This document shows, one piece after another, positions 35,658 through 44,172 of a stretch of 64,000 nt of DNA; the stretch's first letter is position 1, and every line of letters starts with the position of its first letter. The position numbers and the translations under genes are program-made. Below the pieces are notes generated by a model, which worked only from the letters and a program-made list of their open reading frames with translations, was not told the origin of the DNA and ran no database searches. The stretch is taken from the NCBI RefSeq assembly GCF_002211305.1, contig NZ_LOKW01000001.1:868001-932000 (forward strand). The letters are read 5' to 3'. Origin of the DNA: Rhizobium sp. R634 (GTDB taxonomy: Bacteria; Pseudomonadota; Alphaproteobacteria; Rhizobiales; Rhizobiaceae).

Positions 35658-37029
35658 AACCTTCTCCCTCTGGCGGACTTGCGCTCTGAAACTCCGCTCG
35701 GTGGTGTTGCCGCCTCCCAATTCCCAAGCGGGTTAATCCTGTCACCACTTCCGGAGCATTCGTAAACAAGCGCCACAGCAAACCTGTCCGGTAGTTCTCG
35801 ATCATTGCAACGATCGGCCCCTGGTTGATGGCAAGATTGCAATTGGAAACCCAATTCTGAGCGGGAGCGAACGCATCAGCAAAGCCGAACGCCCCCCACA
35901 AGCGTCCGTTTCCATAGGAGAGAAACGCCCTTGCCGCAGCTTCCGCTTGGTCGGGCAGGAAGGGGAAGCTTGATAGAGCGGCGGTCGGTGCAATAACGCC
36001 GACATCACTAAGCGGGCAACTCACGAGGTAGCCCTTGGGACCATCTGATGCGGTCAAACCCCAACCATATACTCCATAACCCATGTGTCCCATCGGATTT
36101 CGTCTGCAATGTTCGTAGTTAATTCTGCAATGAGCGACGACCTGATCCCAATAGTCGATATGGTCGTCGAAAAGCCCCCGAGGATCCAAGCCGCAGAACG
36201 AGAACTGAGAGAGAAAGAGAGGACCGCCGTATGGTAAGCCGGCGGGGAGGCTGTGGCCATAATAGCTGTTACCATTTCGGTACTTTCCTTCGTTTCTCCA
36301 TCCGAGTTGGAAGACCTGCCGGTCGATAAAGTGGTTCGGCGAGCCCGCCGCAAGTACATAGGCAACGAGCCCCTCGTTCCACCCCGTGATAGGCAAATTC
36401 AAGGACCACTCGTGGTTCGGGCTCCAGTGCCAGAACAATGATGGCCGGGCTTTCGGACGTACGAAGCCGCTCCATTCGACCGTCGTGACAATCTGATTAA
36501 CTCGCTCTCTGATGTTGTCCTCGGCCGGCGATTCCTCATCGAAGTACTCCCGAGCGCATAAAAGCCCCTGGACGAGCAATGCTGTTTCGACAAGATCCGC
36601 TCCGTCGTCCATCGGCTGAAGAGGGACTGTTTTGAGATCGCTGGCTTTTACGAAGTGCGGGAACGCTCCGCGAAATCTTGTTATCTTGTGCAGGGCTTCG
36701 AGTATTGTCAAAACACGCGAGGCGGCGCGTTCTCGTGCCAACCATTCTCGATGTGCCATGACGATTATCGCCATTAAACCGAAGCCAACGCCTCCGAGCG
36801 AAACCAGATCCGAGATCACCTGGCCCTTGGTTCCTCGCCTGTCGTAAGGAAGACCTGTGGCTACATCGGCACCATCCCAAAAATAGGCGGCATGCTGTCG
36901 TTGAATGGTGTCAAGCAGGCTGGGAAGCGATGTGCATTCAGGCGTGTTAGGTGGGGCGGCGAACAGAGACCAGTTCGCCGCGCCGTAACCTTCCAAGACA
37001 GCCCTCACATTCGTCATTCTTGTCGCCAT
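35647..37029 (-). CDS. Glycoamylase-domain protein (PF10091; GH144-like beta-1,2-glucanase candidate)
   Basis: About 460 residues from ATG 37029 (ATG 37017 is also possible; the frame opens further up but without family similarity). The glycoamylase fold is indicated by AAYFWDGADVATGLPYDR, LGGVGFGLMAIIV, ALLVQGLLCAREYFDEES, LFWHWSPNHEWSLNLPITGWNEGLVAYVLAAGSP (given here in pieces: HWSPNHEWSLNLPITGWNE, LVAYVLAAGSPNH) and WGLTASDGPKGY. This fold occurs in GH144 endo-beta-1,2-glucanases and in the cyclic beta-1,2-glucan synthase of rhizobia. No signal peptide is visible, so it likely acts inside the cell on imported oligosaccharide. Its substrate is not proven. Confidence 0.8.
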   Translation of the reverse strand: MATRMTNVRAVLEGYGAANWSLFAAPPNTPECTSLPSLLDTIQRQHAAYFWDGADVATGLPYDRRGTKGQVISDLVSLGGVGFGLMAIIVMAHREWLARERAASRVLTILEALHKITRFRGAFPHFVKASDLKTVPLQPMDDGADLVETALLVQGLLCAREYFDEESPAEDNIRERVNQIVTTVEWSGFVRPKARPSLFWHWSPNHEWSLNLPITGWNEGLVAYVLAAGSPNHFIDRQVFQLGWRNEGKYRNGNSYYGHSLPAGLPYGGPLFLSQFSFCGLDPRGLFDDHIDYWDQVVAHCRINYEHCRRNPMGHMGYGVYGWGLTASDGPKGYLVSCPLSDVGVIAPTAALSSFPFLPDQAEAAARAFLSYGNGRLWGAFGFADAFAPAQNWVSNCNLAINQGPIVAMIENYRTGLLWRLFTNAPEVVTGLTRLGIGRRQHHRAEFQSASPPEGEGCEQ

Positions 37030-37309
37030 GAATGTTCGCAGATATTCAGTCAGTCTCTGGTGCGCAGTTTTACCGGCACATCGATAACAGCATCTGGAGA
37101 ATTGCATCCGCCGCCAGCTTTTTGCAGTTCGCAACCTGCAAATTCCGACGTCGGATGTGCGCAGAATTCGCGCCACATTGCTTCGATCGTGAATGATCCG
37201 CTGCAGTCACATATGTGCAACTCAACTGGACCACTGCGCTCTGAGGAAATTGGATCTCGACTCGCCTTGCAGTGCCACCCCGGGAGCGTTGTTGGGGGCT
37301 GATGCGACG

Positions 37310-38191
37310 CTATTTGGAGATAAGTAGCTGCTCATCGCATTCCGCTACGAGCCTGAGGAGGCGCAAACCATAGGACGCGTCACAATACGTGCCGTTGCCG
37401 CCGGTCAGCTGACGTATTGCCTCATGGTAAGCCTCTGCAGCACCGCCATTTACCATGTCAATCTGCGGCAGCTCGACCTTGCCTCCACTCCAAGTGAAGC
37501 TGGTTTCGCTCGCAAGGTCCTCGTCGAGGGCCCTTAAGGCCAGCTCCGCATCCGAGGTGGCACCGCTTTCATGACGGGCGGAAAGCAGAATATGACCTTT
37601 GGCATTGAGTTCGGCGGAAATATTAACGATGCTCCCAAGAACATACTCCAAGACGGAAAGCGCGTGTGGACCGAGATCATGAAGCGCTGCGCGCGGACTC
37701 TGGCGCCAAGTCGAGTTGATGTACGGCGATGGAACTCTCATGGAATTCGCTACAATCCGCACTCGTCCATGCGTCAACCCGGGTGCTTTAGCAGCCTGGG
37801 CAAGTTGCGACCGAAGTCCAGGGTGAAATAGGCGCGTTAGGAAAACAACTGAGCGTACGCCACTCTTGTGTATAGCCTCACTTAAGGCGAGGCCGTCGTC
37901 CACCGTGAGTGCAATCGGCTTTTCAATAAGCACCTGTTTTCCGTGTTCCGCGGCCGTTTTCGCTAATTTGGCTTGGGCTCCAGGCGCGACGGCGAAGGCT
38001 ACAGCGTCTACTTTGGATAAGAACTGGCCAAAATCACAATAAGGCGCAACCTCGTGCTCTGCGGCCAGCTCTGCTGTCTTGACTCGATCTCTTCCCCAAA
38101 TGCCAACGAATGTTAGGCCCGGGTCCCGGGCAAGCCCCTTAGCATGAATTTCGGATGCCCAATGAGCAGTACCGACCAGACCTATTTTCAT
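37310..38191 (-). CDS. Gfo/Idh/MocA-family oxidoreductase 2
   Basis: A 293-residue dehydrogenase. The N-terminal Rossmann region MKIGLVGTAHWASEIHAKGL keeps the fold but the usual GxGxxG is GTAHWA. The catalytic motif is intact: AAEHGKQVLIEKPIALTVDDG with EKP near residue 90. ATG 38191 overlaps the IclR stop by four bases. The protein is shorter than the usual 330-380 residues. It probably oxidises or reduces a sugar with NAD(P). Confidence 0.86.
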   Translation of the reverse strand: MKIGLVGTAHWASEIHAKGLARDPGLTFVGIWGRDRVKTAELAAEHEVAPYCDFGQFLSKVDAVAFAVAPGAQAKLAKTAAEHGKQVLIEKPIALTVDDGLALSEAIHKSGVRSVVFLTRLFHPGLRSQLAQAAKAPGLTHGRVRIVANSMRVPSPYINSTWRQSPRAALHDLGPHALSVLEYVLGSIVNISAELNAKGHILLSARHESGATSDAELALRALDEDLASETSFTWSGGKVELPQIDMVNGGAAEAYHEAIRQLTGGNGTYCDASYGLRLLRLVAECDEQLLISK

Positions 38192-38991
38192 ACAGTTCGG
38201 ATCCTGGGTTGCAGCGATTCTTGGTAGCCCAAGGCGCGAGAAATTTCTTTTGCGGCTTCGGAGACAACAAGACCGATCGATGGAATTTCTTCGGAAACAA
38301 GGCGGCTGACGGGGCCGCTCATGCTAATTGCTCCTTTTGGACGCCCCGTCGCGTCAAATACGGGGGCACCGATGCATCGCCCGCCGAGCGACGATTCCTC
38401 GTCATCGACCGCAAAGCCAAGCGCGCGGATAGTTTGGAACTGCGCCTCCAGCGAGGCTCTTGTCGACAACGTATTTCTGGTAAATGTATCCAGCGCCGAC
38501 GGAGGCAACAGAATGTTGAGTGTCTCCTCGTCCAACCAGGCCAGAATTGATTTGCCGAGCGAACTTGCGTGCCATGGGTTTGGCAACCCCACTGTTGCTC
38601 CCTGCTTAAGTGCCTGAGTGGCCTCGATACAATCGATGACAACCAGCTCCTTGTGAACCCAAAGCGCAAGGCTGACCGTTTCGTTATAGCGACTGTGAAG
38701 CGCCTCAAGCTGCGGCCGCGCCAGATGTCGTACGTCTCGATGTTGGAGGGCTTTTTGGCCCAGGAGATAAACCCCAATGCCGAGGACATACCGGCCATTT
38801 CCGTCGCGTTCGACGTACCCGTGACCTACCAAGCTGGATAGATAGCGAGACGTCGTCGGTTGCCCCAATCCTACCTCACGAGCGATTTGCGACAACGAAC
38901 TCGGACCGCTGGCGGAGCCAAGCGCCGCAAGGATTGCCACCGCTCGGTCGACTGCATCAAACTTGCTCGACTTTCCGCTTTCTGATTCCAT
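38188..38991 (-). CDS. IclR-family transcriptional regulator
   Basis: A 267-residue IclR protein from ATG 38991, preceded by AAGGATAGGCGG. Winged HTH: AVAILAALGSASGPSSLSQIAREVGLGQPTTSRYLSSLVGHGYVERDG (shown in parts: LSQIAREVGLGQPTTSRYL). The C-terminal effector domain includes RYNETVSLALWVHKELVVID and GRPKGAISMSGPVSRL. It sits inside the operon, five bases after the ABC ATPase gene and coupled to Gfo/Idh. The operator candidate is the TTTCACT/AGTGAAA palindrome before the first gene at 45068. Confidence 0.9.
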   Translation of the reverse strand: MESESGKSSKFDAVDRAVAILAALGSASGPSSLSQIAREVGLGQPTTSRYLSSLVGHGYVERDGNGRYVLGIGVYLLGQKALQHRDVRHLARPQLEALHSRYNETVSLALWVHKELVVIDCIEATQALKQGATVGLPNPWHASSLGKSILAWLDEETLNILLPPSALDTFTRNTLSTRASLEAQFQTIRALGFAVDDEESSLGGRCIGAPVFDATGRPKGAISMSGPVSRLVSEEIPSIGLVVSEAAKEISRALGYQESLQPRIRTV

Positions 38992-38995
38992 CCGC

Positions 38996-40615
38996 CTATC
39001 CTTGCTGACTTGGAAAATGAACCACCCGAGGCGCGAGGCGCGTAGCTTGAACTCTCGGTGCTGCGTCCAAGAGCAGTTTGGTATATTCGTGCCGGGGAGC
39101 ACGCAGAACCCGAGTGGCGGGGCCGCGTTCAACCACCTCACCATTCTTCAATATGATGATGGATTCGGCAATCTCTGAGACCAATGGGAGGTTGTGCGTT
39201 ATGAACAGCATGGATAACCCATCGCGCTTCAGCTCCATCAGAAGATCAATAACAGCGGCTTGCACAGAGACATCGAGTGCCGAGGTGATCTCATCGCAGA
39301 TCAACAAGCTGGGGTCCATTGCAAGAGCCCGGGCGATTGCGACACGTTGTCTCTCTCCGCCGGAAAGGTCGGCCGGAAACAGGTTGGAAACCCTTTTTGG
39401 CAAGCGCACTCTTTCGAGTAATTGCGTCACTTTTGATTTGATTGAGCTTTTATCCACACCCGCGAGCATCGCCGCACGGCCGACCGCATCCTGGATGGAT
39501 TCGCGCGGGTTAAGGGAACGGTCAGGGTTTTGAAAAACAATCTGAAGGGCTGACAATTGTGCCCGCGAGCGGTTCGCATAGCCGAAGTTGAGAGCCACAT
39601 CTTGGAAAGTGATTCGACCCTGACCGCTCGCATGGAGACCGGCAATGCACCGTCCAGTAGTTGTTTTTCCGCTGCCGCTGCCGCCGACGAGAGCCAGGCA
39701 TTCGCCGTGGCCAATTGAAAACGAGACCCCATGAACAACCCGCACGGGGCCGTAAGAAACGGTCAAGTCCTCTACCTGAAGCAGAGTTGGCAACACCCCG
39801 TCCGGCGCGCTGGGTTCTTCCTCAGCCGTGCAGCGCGGGGGTAACTGCGGCACCGTGCTAAGGAGCATCCGAGTGTACTCGGTTGCCGGACTGGTGAAAA
39901 TCTGTTCCTTTGTGCCACTTTCAATGATCTTGCCGCCGAGCATAACGGCGACCGTGTCAGCAATATTATGCACGACCGCCAAGTCATGTGTGACGTACAC
40001 AAAACTCGCTTTCGATGTCTGGACTAGTTCGCGTATCAGATTCAAGATGGTTTGCTGTGTGGAGACGTCTAGACCGGTGGTTGGTTCGTCCATGACGATC
40101 ACGCGAGGACGAGTGATGAAGGCCATTCCAATCGCAACCCTCTGCAGTTGGCCGCCGCTAAGTTCAAACGGGTAACGGCGCAGGAAGCCGGCATCGGTCG
40201 GCAAGCCTACGTCCTTGAGCATATCCCGCCTCATTTCGGCGATCTTCGACGCCGGATAGCCGTGAACATGCAACAGTTCGGCGATTTGATCGCCGACCCG
40301 CATGCGCGGGCTAAAGCTCGTTGTCGGGTTTTGCGGGACCAGTGAAACCTTGCTTCCGCGATAGCCGCGCAGCTCGCGCTCTGGGAGTGCCAAAATGTCC
40401 CTGTTATCGATGATTACCTTGCCACCACCAAACACCATACCGGGGCGCGCAAAACCAATCAGACCAAGAGCTAACGATGTTTTACCAGACCCTGATTCCC
40501 CGATAATGGCGAGCACTTCGCCCTCGCCGACGGTAATCGAGGCGTCGTCTACGATGATGCGGCCCTCGGTGTCGCGCATCGACAAGTTCTGAACAAGCAA
40601 CGGGGGATTAAGCAT
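38996..40615 (-). CDS. Dpp/Opp-type ABC importer ATPase with two fused nucleotide-binding domains
   Basis: A 539-residue fusion of DppD- and DppF-like domains. Domain 1: Walker A GESGSGKTS, signature LSGGQLQRVAIGMA, Walker B VIVMDEPTTGLD. Domain 2: GGSGSGKTT near residue 312, LSGGERQRVAIARA, LLICDEITSALD, where the normal DEPTSALD has Ile for Pro. Fused pairs of this type energise peptide, glutathione, opine or oligosaccharide importers. The start overlaps the permease gene by eight bases. Confidence 0.93.
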   Translation of the reverse strand: MLNPPLLVQNLSMRDTEGRIIVDDASITVGEGEVLAIIGESGSGKTSLALGLIGFARPGMVFGGGKVIIDNRDILALPERELRGYRGSKVSLVPQNPTTSFSPRMRVGDQIAELLHVHGYPASKIAEMRRDMLKDVGLPTDAGFLRRYPFELSGGQLQRVAIGMAFITRPRVIVMDEPTTGLDVSTQQTILNLIRELVQTSKASFVYVTHDLAVVHNIADTVAVMLGGKIIESGTKEQIFTSPATEYTRMLLSTVPQLPPRCTAEEEPSAPDGVLPTLLQVEDLTVSYGPVRVVHGVSFSIGHGECLALVGGSGSGKTTTGRCIAGLHASGQGRITFQDVALNFGYANRSRAQLSALQIVFQNPDRSLNPRESIQDAVGRAAMLAGVDKSSIKSKVTQLLERVRLPKRVSNLFPADLSGGERQRVAIARALAMDPSLLICDEITSALDVSVQAAVIDLLMELKRDGLSMLFITHNLPLVSEIAESIIILKNGEVVERGPATRVLRAPRHEYTKLLLDAAPRVQATRLAPRVVHFPSQQG

Positions 40616-41444
40616 TTTCCTGCCTCTTCGAATGGCCGATGGAACGGGCGAAGTTGTCGGTCAGGACGTTCACGGCCACCGAGAAGATCGCTATCGCTGC
40701 CGCGGGCGCTATGGCAAGCCAGGGAGAGATCGTGATGCCCAAGCGGTTCTCACTTATCATCATTCCCCAATCCGCTGCAGGAGGTGGCAGCCCCAGACCA
40801 AGATAACTGAGCGAGGCGTAAAGGATGATCGATCCGCAGAGCCGGACGCCGTAATCCGCCAACACCGGAGGAAGAATATTTGGAAGGATATCCTTGAGAC
40901 ACACAGCCAGCCAGCGTTCACCTCTAACGAATGCGGCTTCAACGTACTCGTTTCGAGATATGTCGATCGTGATCAATCGAACAATTCTTAGAACACGTGG
41001 CACGTGGATGAAGACGATGCCAAATATCACAGTGGTAAGGCTTGGGCCGGTTGCCGCAAGCAGCACAAGCAGGAAGATCGCAGGAGGCAAGGCATAAACA
41101 ATGTCGGAGAGCGCGACGAGAGTATGGTCGAACGAGCCTCGACGAAGACCTGACAGTATGCCGATGGGTACTGCGATCAGAAAAGCCAGGGTTGTTGCCA
41201 GAACGGCTATCATCAAAACGGTTTGACCTCCGGAGAGAAAACGGCTGAAAGCGTCTCGCCCCAAAAAATCCGTTCCCAGGATGTGATCACGCGATAATTG
41301 CGAAAACGGGGGGCCGACGATTTCGTCGTACGCGTAAGGGGTGAGCCATGGTCCGATCGTTGCGACACCGACGATTATGATCGTGAGAAGCAACGCGATC
41401 CATGATGCGCGGTTAGAAAACATGATCTGCATAGTTCGAAGCAT
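40608..41444 (-). CDS. Dpp/Opp-type ABC importer permease (DppC-like)
   Basis: A 278-residue permease from ATG 41444, right after a GAGGAGG box. Structure: N-terminal segment SWIALLLTIIIVGVATIGPWL, the typical DHILGTDFLGRDAFSRFLSGG, then five more membrane segments, with the coupling loop EYVEAAFVRGERWLAVCLKDILP. Second inner-membrane half of the importer with the DppB-like protein. Confidence 0.93.
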   Translation of the reverse strand: MLRTMQIMFSNRASWIALLLTIIIVGVATIGPWLTPYAYDEIVGPPFSQLSRDHILGTDFLGRDAFSRFLSGGQTVLMIAVLATTLAFLIAVPIGILSGLRRGSFDHTLVALSDIVYALPPAIFLLVLLAATGPSLTTVIFGIVFIHVPRVLRIVRLITIDISRNEYVEAAFVRGERWLAVCLKDILPNILPPVLADYGVRLCGSIILYASLSYLGLGLPPPAADWGMMISENRLGITISPWLAIAPAAAIAIFSVAVNVLTDNFARSIGHSKRQENA

Positions 41445-41461
41445 TTGTTCCTCCTCACGTA

Positions 41462-42433
41462 TCAAAGCGAAGCGCTTTGGGCTCGCAGTCGAGGATTGAG
41501 AAGCATGATGAGAACCTCGGACACCAGATTGATCAGCACATAAGTTCCGGTAATCAAAAGGGTTATGGCCAAGACCGTGGGCATATCGCGGTTGATAACT
41601 GCGTCTGCAAATGCGCTGCCGATACCAGGCAGTTGGAACACGGCCTCGGTAACGACGACCCCACCTGCGAGCCAGGCGGCGTTCAGTGCGATGGTCTGGA
41701 TCGACGGCGTTACGACATTCGGAAAGACATGGCGTATGAGCACACGAGCCGGGCTGAGGCCTCTAAGACGAGCCATGTACACGTACTCCGCCGAAAGGAC
41801 CTCGATGGCCACAGCCCGCACCATGCGAACGACCTGGGCTAGAGTGGTGCAAAGGAGTGTAACAACAGGCAAAATGAAGAGGGTCGACTGCGACAGCAGC
41901 GTTCTGTTGCCTTGGATCAGTGATACCGGCGGAAGGAAATTCAGACCGACGGCGAAGACAACGATCAGGACCGTGCCGACGACAAATTCCGGCAGGGCTA
42001 CAAGTACGATTGTCGGGACCGTGATGATGTGGTCGGGCAATCTGTCCTTCCATACCGCAGCGGCGGTCCCGAGCAAAAACGAGAGCGGAATCAGCGCCAG
42101 AAGCGAAGAGATAGTGAGGATGACGGTATTTACTGCCTTCGGCCGGATCATCTCCCAAACTGGACGACCCGATGGAATCGATCTGCCGAAATCCCCCGAC
42201 GCTACGCCGGAAGCCCATGAGAGATATTGAGAGATTGCCGGTCGGTCCAACCCAAACTCGGTGCGCAAGGCTTCCACGGCGGCAGGATCAGCTTTGGGGC
42301 CGAGTGCGGCCCTTGCAGGATCTCCGGGAAGAAAAAGTGTCGCGGTGAAGACGACAGCCGAGACGGCTATCAACGTGAAAACAGACAGCGCTAGTCTTGC
42401 CATCACCAACTTTGAAAGACGGGCAGTAACCAT
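41462..42433 (-). CDS. Dpp/Opp-type ABC importer permease (DppB-like)
   Basis: A 323-residue permease; ATG 42433 is taken because AAGAAGGGAG lies eight bases before it. The N-terminal segment LALSVFTLIAVSAVVFTATLFLPGDPA is the DppB hallmark, with FGLDRPAISQYLSWASGVASGDFGRS next. The coupling loop is EYVYMARLRGLSPARVLIRHVFPN. Ends 17 bases before the DppC-like start. Confidence 0.93.
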   Translation of the reverse strand: MVTARLSKLVMARLALSVFTLIAVSAVVFTATLFLPGDPARAALGPKADPAAVEALRTEFGLDRPAISQYLSWASGVASGDFGRSIPSGRPVWEMIRPKAVNTVILTISSLLALIPLSFLLGTAAAVWKDRLPDHIITVPTIVLVALPEFVVGTVLIVVFAVGLNFLPPVSLIQGNRTLLSQSTLFILPVVTLLCTTLAQVVRMVRAVAIEVLSAEYVYMARLRGLSPARVLIRHVFPNVVTPSIQTIALNAAWLAGGVVVTEAVFQLPGIGSAFADAVINRDMPTVLAITLLITGTYVLINLVSEVLIMLLNPRLRAQSASL

Positions 42434-42455
42434 CCATGGCTCCCTTCTTGATGTT

Positions 42456-42479
42456 GCCCCACCTCGGGGGAGGCGGGGC
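42456..42479 (-). other. Hairpin between binding-protein and permease genes
   Basis: GCCCCGCCTC pairs with GAGGTGGGGC (one G-U pair) around a four-base loop, between the binding-protein stop (42502) and the DppB start (42433). No U-run. It is placed exactly like the hairpins at 3620 and 15227. Confidence 0.6.
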
Positions 42480-42501
42480 AATCGTTAGGTTCGGGTGGAT
42501 C

Positions 42502-44082
42502 CTAGGCTTCGAGCGAAATCCCTTCGAACCGGTAGTAGCCGAGATTGCGTTGACTGGAAGGAGAAAGCCCTTTCACACGGACATTTGCCGCGTCCAAGAG
42601 ATCTCTAAAGCCCCAGATTATATAGCCGCCGTCTTCCCAGATGATCTTTTGCGCTTCAAAGAGATAGTCCTTCCGCTGAGACGGATCGAACGTCGTGCGA
42701 GCCATGGAAACCCACTTGTCGAAGGCGTCGTTCGTCCAATCCGGTTCGTTCCAATATGCGCCGCGGGCATAGGCCTGTCCAAAAACGGATTCGATTGTGT
42801 GTTGTCCCCAATCTGAACTGGCCATAGCCGTCTTCTTGAATTTCGGGCCGGAGTAATAACTGTCTGGCGGGACGACGGTTAGATCGATTTTCACTCCTGC
42901 CTGCTTTGCTTGGTTGGCAATGAGGGTTGCGGATGCCAACATTCCCGGCGCGGCGTCCGAGGTGTACAGCTCAAATGACAGATCGTTGTCGTATCCCGCC
43001 TGTTTCAGGAGCGATCGAGCCTGATCCGGATCGTGCTGCCTTTGCGGCAGCGCGGAGGCGTAGTCGGGGTCGGTTATGCAATGAAGATCGTTGCCGATCC
43101 TGCCGTAGCCGGCCAAGGCGTTAGCCACCAACTGTTCGCGGTCGACAAGAAGCCGCATCGCTTGACGTACGCGGACATCGGTGAACGGCTTCTGGGCGAC
43201 CATCATGAACTGGTCTGTCGTAGCTGCGCTCGTTGAGCGCAGCAAAGCCATAGCAGGGTTCGCCTCGACGATACGCGCAAGGTTGCCATCGAGTTGTGCG
43301 ACAACATCGACCTGGTCAGCAATTAGGGCGTTCATCCGCGCCGTCGGATCATTGATAGCAATGAATTCGACACCGTCGAGATACGGCATTCCCGGAGTGC
43401 GAAAGGCATCGTTCCGCTTCAGCGTCACCCGTTGGCCCTGGCTCCATTCGACGAACCTGAAGGGTCCGGTGCCCACCGGCTGAGTAAAGTCCTTGGTGCC
43501 ATCTTTTACAAGAAACATCACTTTGCTCCCAAGAACCTGGGGCAGAAGTGCGTAAGGTTTAGCGAGCGAGACTTCGACGGTGCTGTCGTCGAGTGCTCGA
43601 ATATCGGAGGGCTTCATCAAGCCCGATAGGTTGGTGAAGCCGTCGGCCTTGTTTTCCGGCGTGAGCATGTACTGCAGCGAGTACACAACGTCCTTGGCTG
43701 AAAACGGCGTTCCATCGTGCCATACAACCCCGCTGCGAATTCTAATTTTCCAGACGTTCCCTTCCTTGCTGTGGCTGAAGTCTTCGGCCAGGCTGTTGTA
43801 GATGTGTCCGTTGCCGTCGAAATCAGTCAATCGGTCGTAGATCGACTGAGCGACGGCAAAGTCCATGTCTCCCGTCGAGATGAAGGGATTGAGCGACGAC
43901 TTAGCGCCTGCTGCGCCGAGACCCACACGCAGAGTGCCGCCGCGGGACGGTTCGCCGGCATGCGCTCGATCCGCGATCGCCGGGGCTAGTGCGATGCATG
44001 ACCCGACTGCCAGACCCGCTTTGAGGAAATTGCGGCGCGGCATGGTGGTCGATGTGAAGATGTTGATGCTCGTCTCTTTCAT
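42502..44082 (-). CDS. Dpp/Opp-type ABC importer periplasmic binding protein, Tat-exported
   Basis: A 526-residue SBP family 5 protein. ATG 44082 follows AAGGGAGCA. A Tat signal peptide is visible: MPRRNFLKAGLAVGSCIALAPAIA, ending near residue 42. Mature part: GGTLRVGLGAAGAKSSLNPF, SIYDRLTDFDGNG, WKIRIRSGVVWHDGTPFSAKDVVYSL (in parts: VVWHDGTPFSAKDVV), typical of DppA/OppA. Family 5 proteins bind peptides, nickel, opines or, in rhizobia, oligosaccharides such as raffinose. Ligand is unknown; the glycosidase in the operon suggests a sugar. Confidence 0.93.
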   Translation of the reverse strand: MKETSINIFTSTTMPRRNFLKAGLAVGSCIALAPAIADRAHAGEPSRGGTLRVGLGAAGAKSSLNPFISTGDMDFAVAQSIYDRLTDFDGNGHIYNSLAEDFSHSKEGNVWKIRIRSGVVWHDGTPFSAKDVVYSLQYMLTPENKADGFTNLSGLMKPSDIRALDDSTVEVSLAKPYALLPQVLGSKVMFLVKDGTKDFTQPVGTGPFRFVEWSQGQRVTLKRNDAFRTPGMPYLDGVEFIAINDPTARMNALIADQVDVVAQLDGNLARIVEANPAMALLRSTSAATTDQFMMVAQKPFTDVRVRQAMRLLVDREQLVANALAGYGRIGNDLHCITDPDYASALPQRQHDPDQARSLLKQAGYDNDLSFELYTSDAAPGMLASATLIANQAKQAGVKIDLTVVPPDSYYSGPKFKKTAMASSDWGQHTIESVFGQAYARGAYWNEPDWTNDAFDKWVSMARTTFDPSQRKDYLFEAQKIIWEDGGYIIWGFRDLLDAANVRVKGLSPSSQRNLGYYRFEGISLEA

Positions 44083-44172
44083 AACAGCTGCTCCCTTTTT
44101 TGTGTTGTAACGGCGAGAGGATGAGATGCCGGAACACTTATGGTGATCCGACATCCTTCGGCACGTCCTGGC

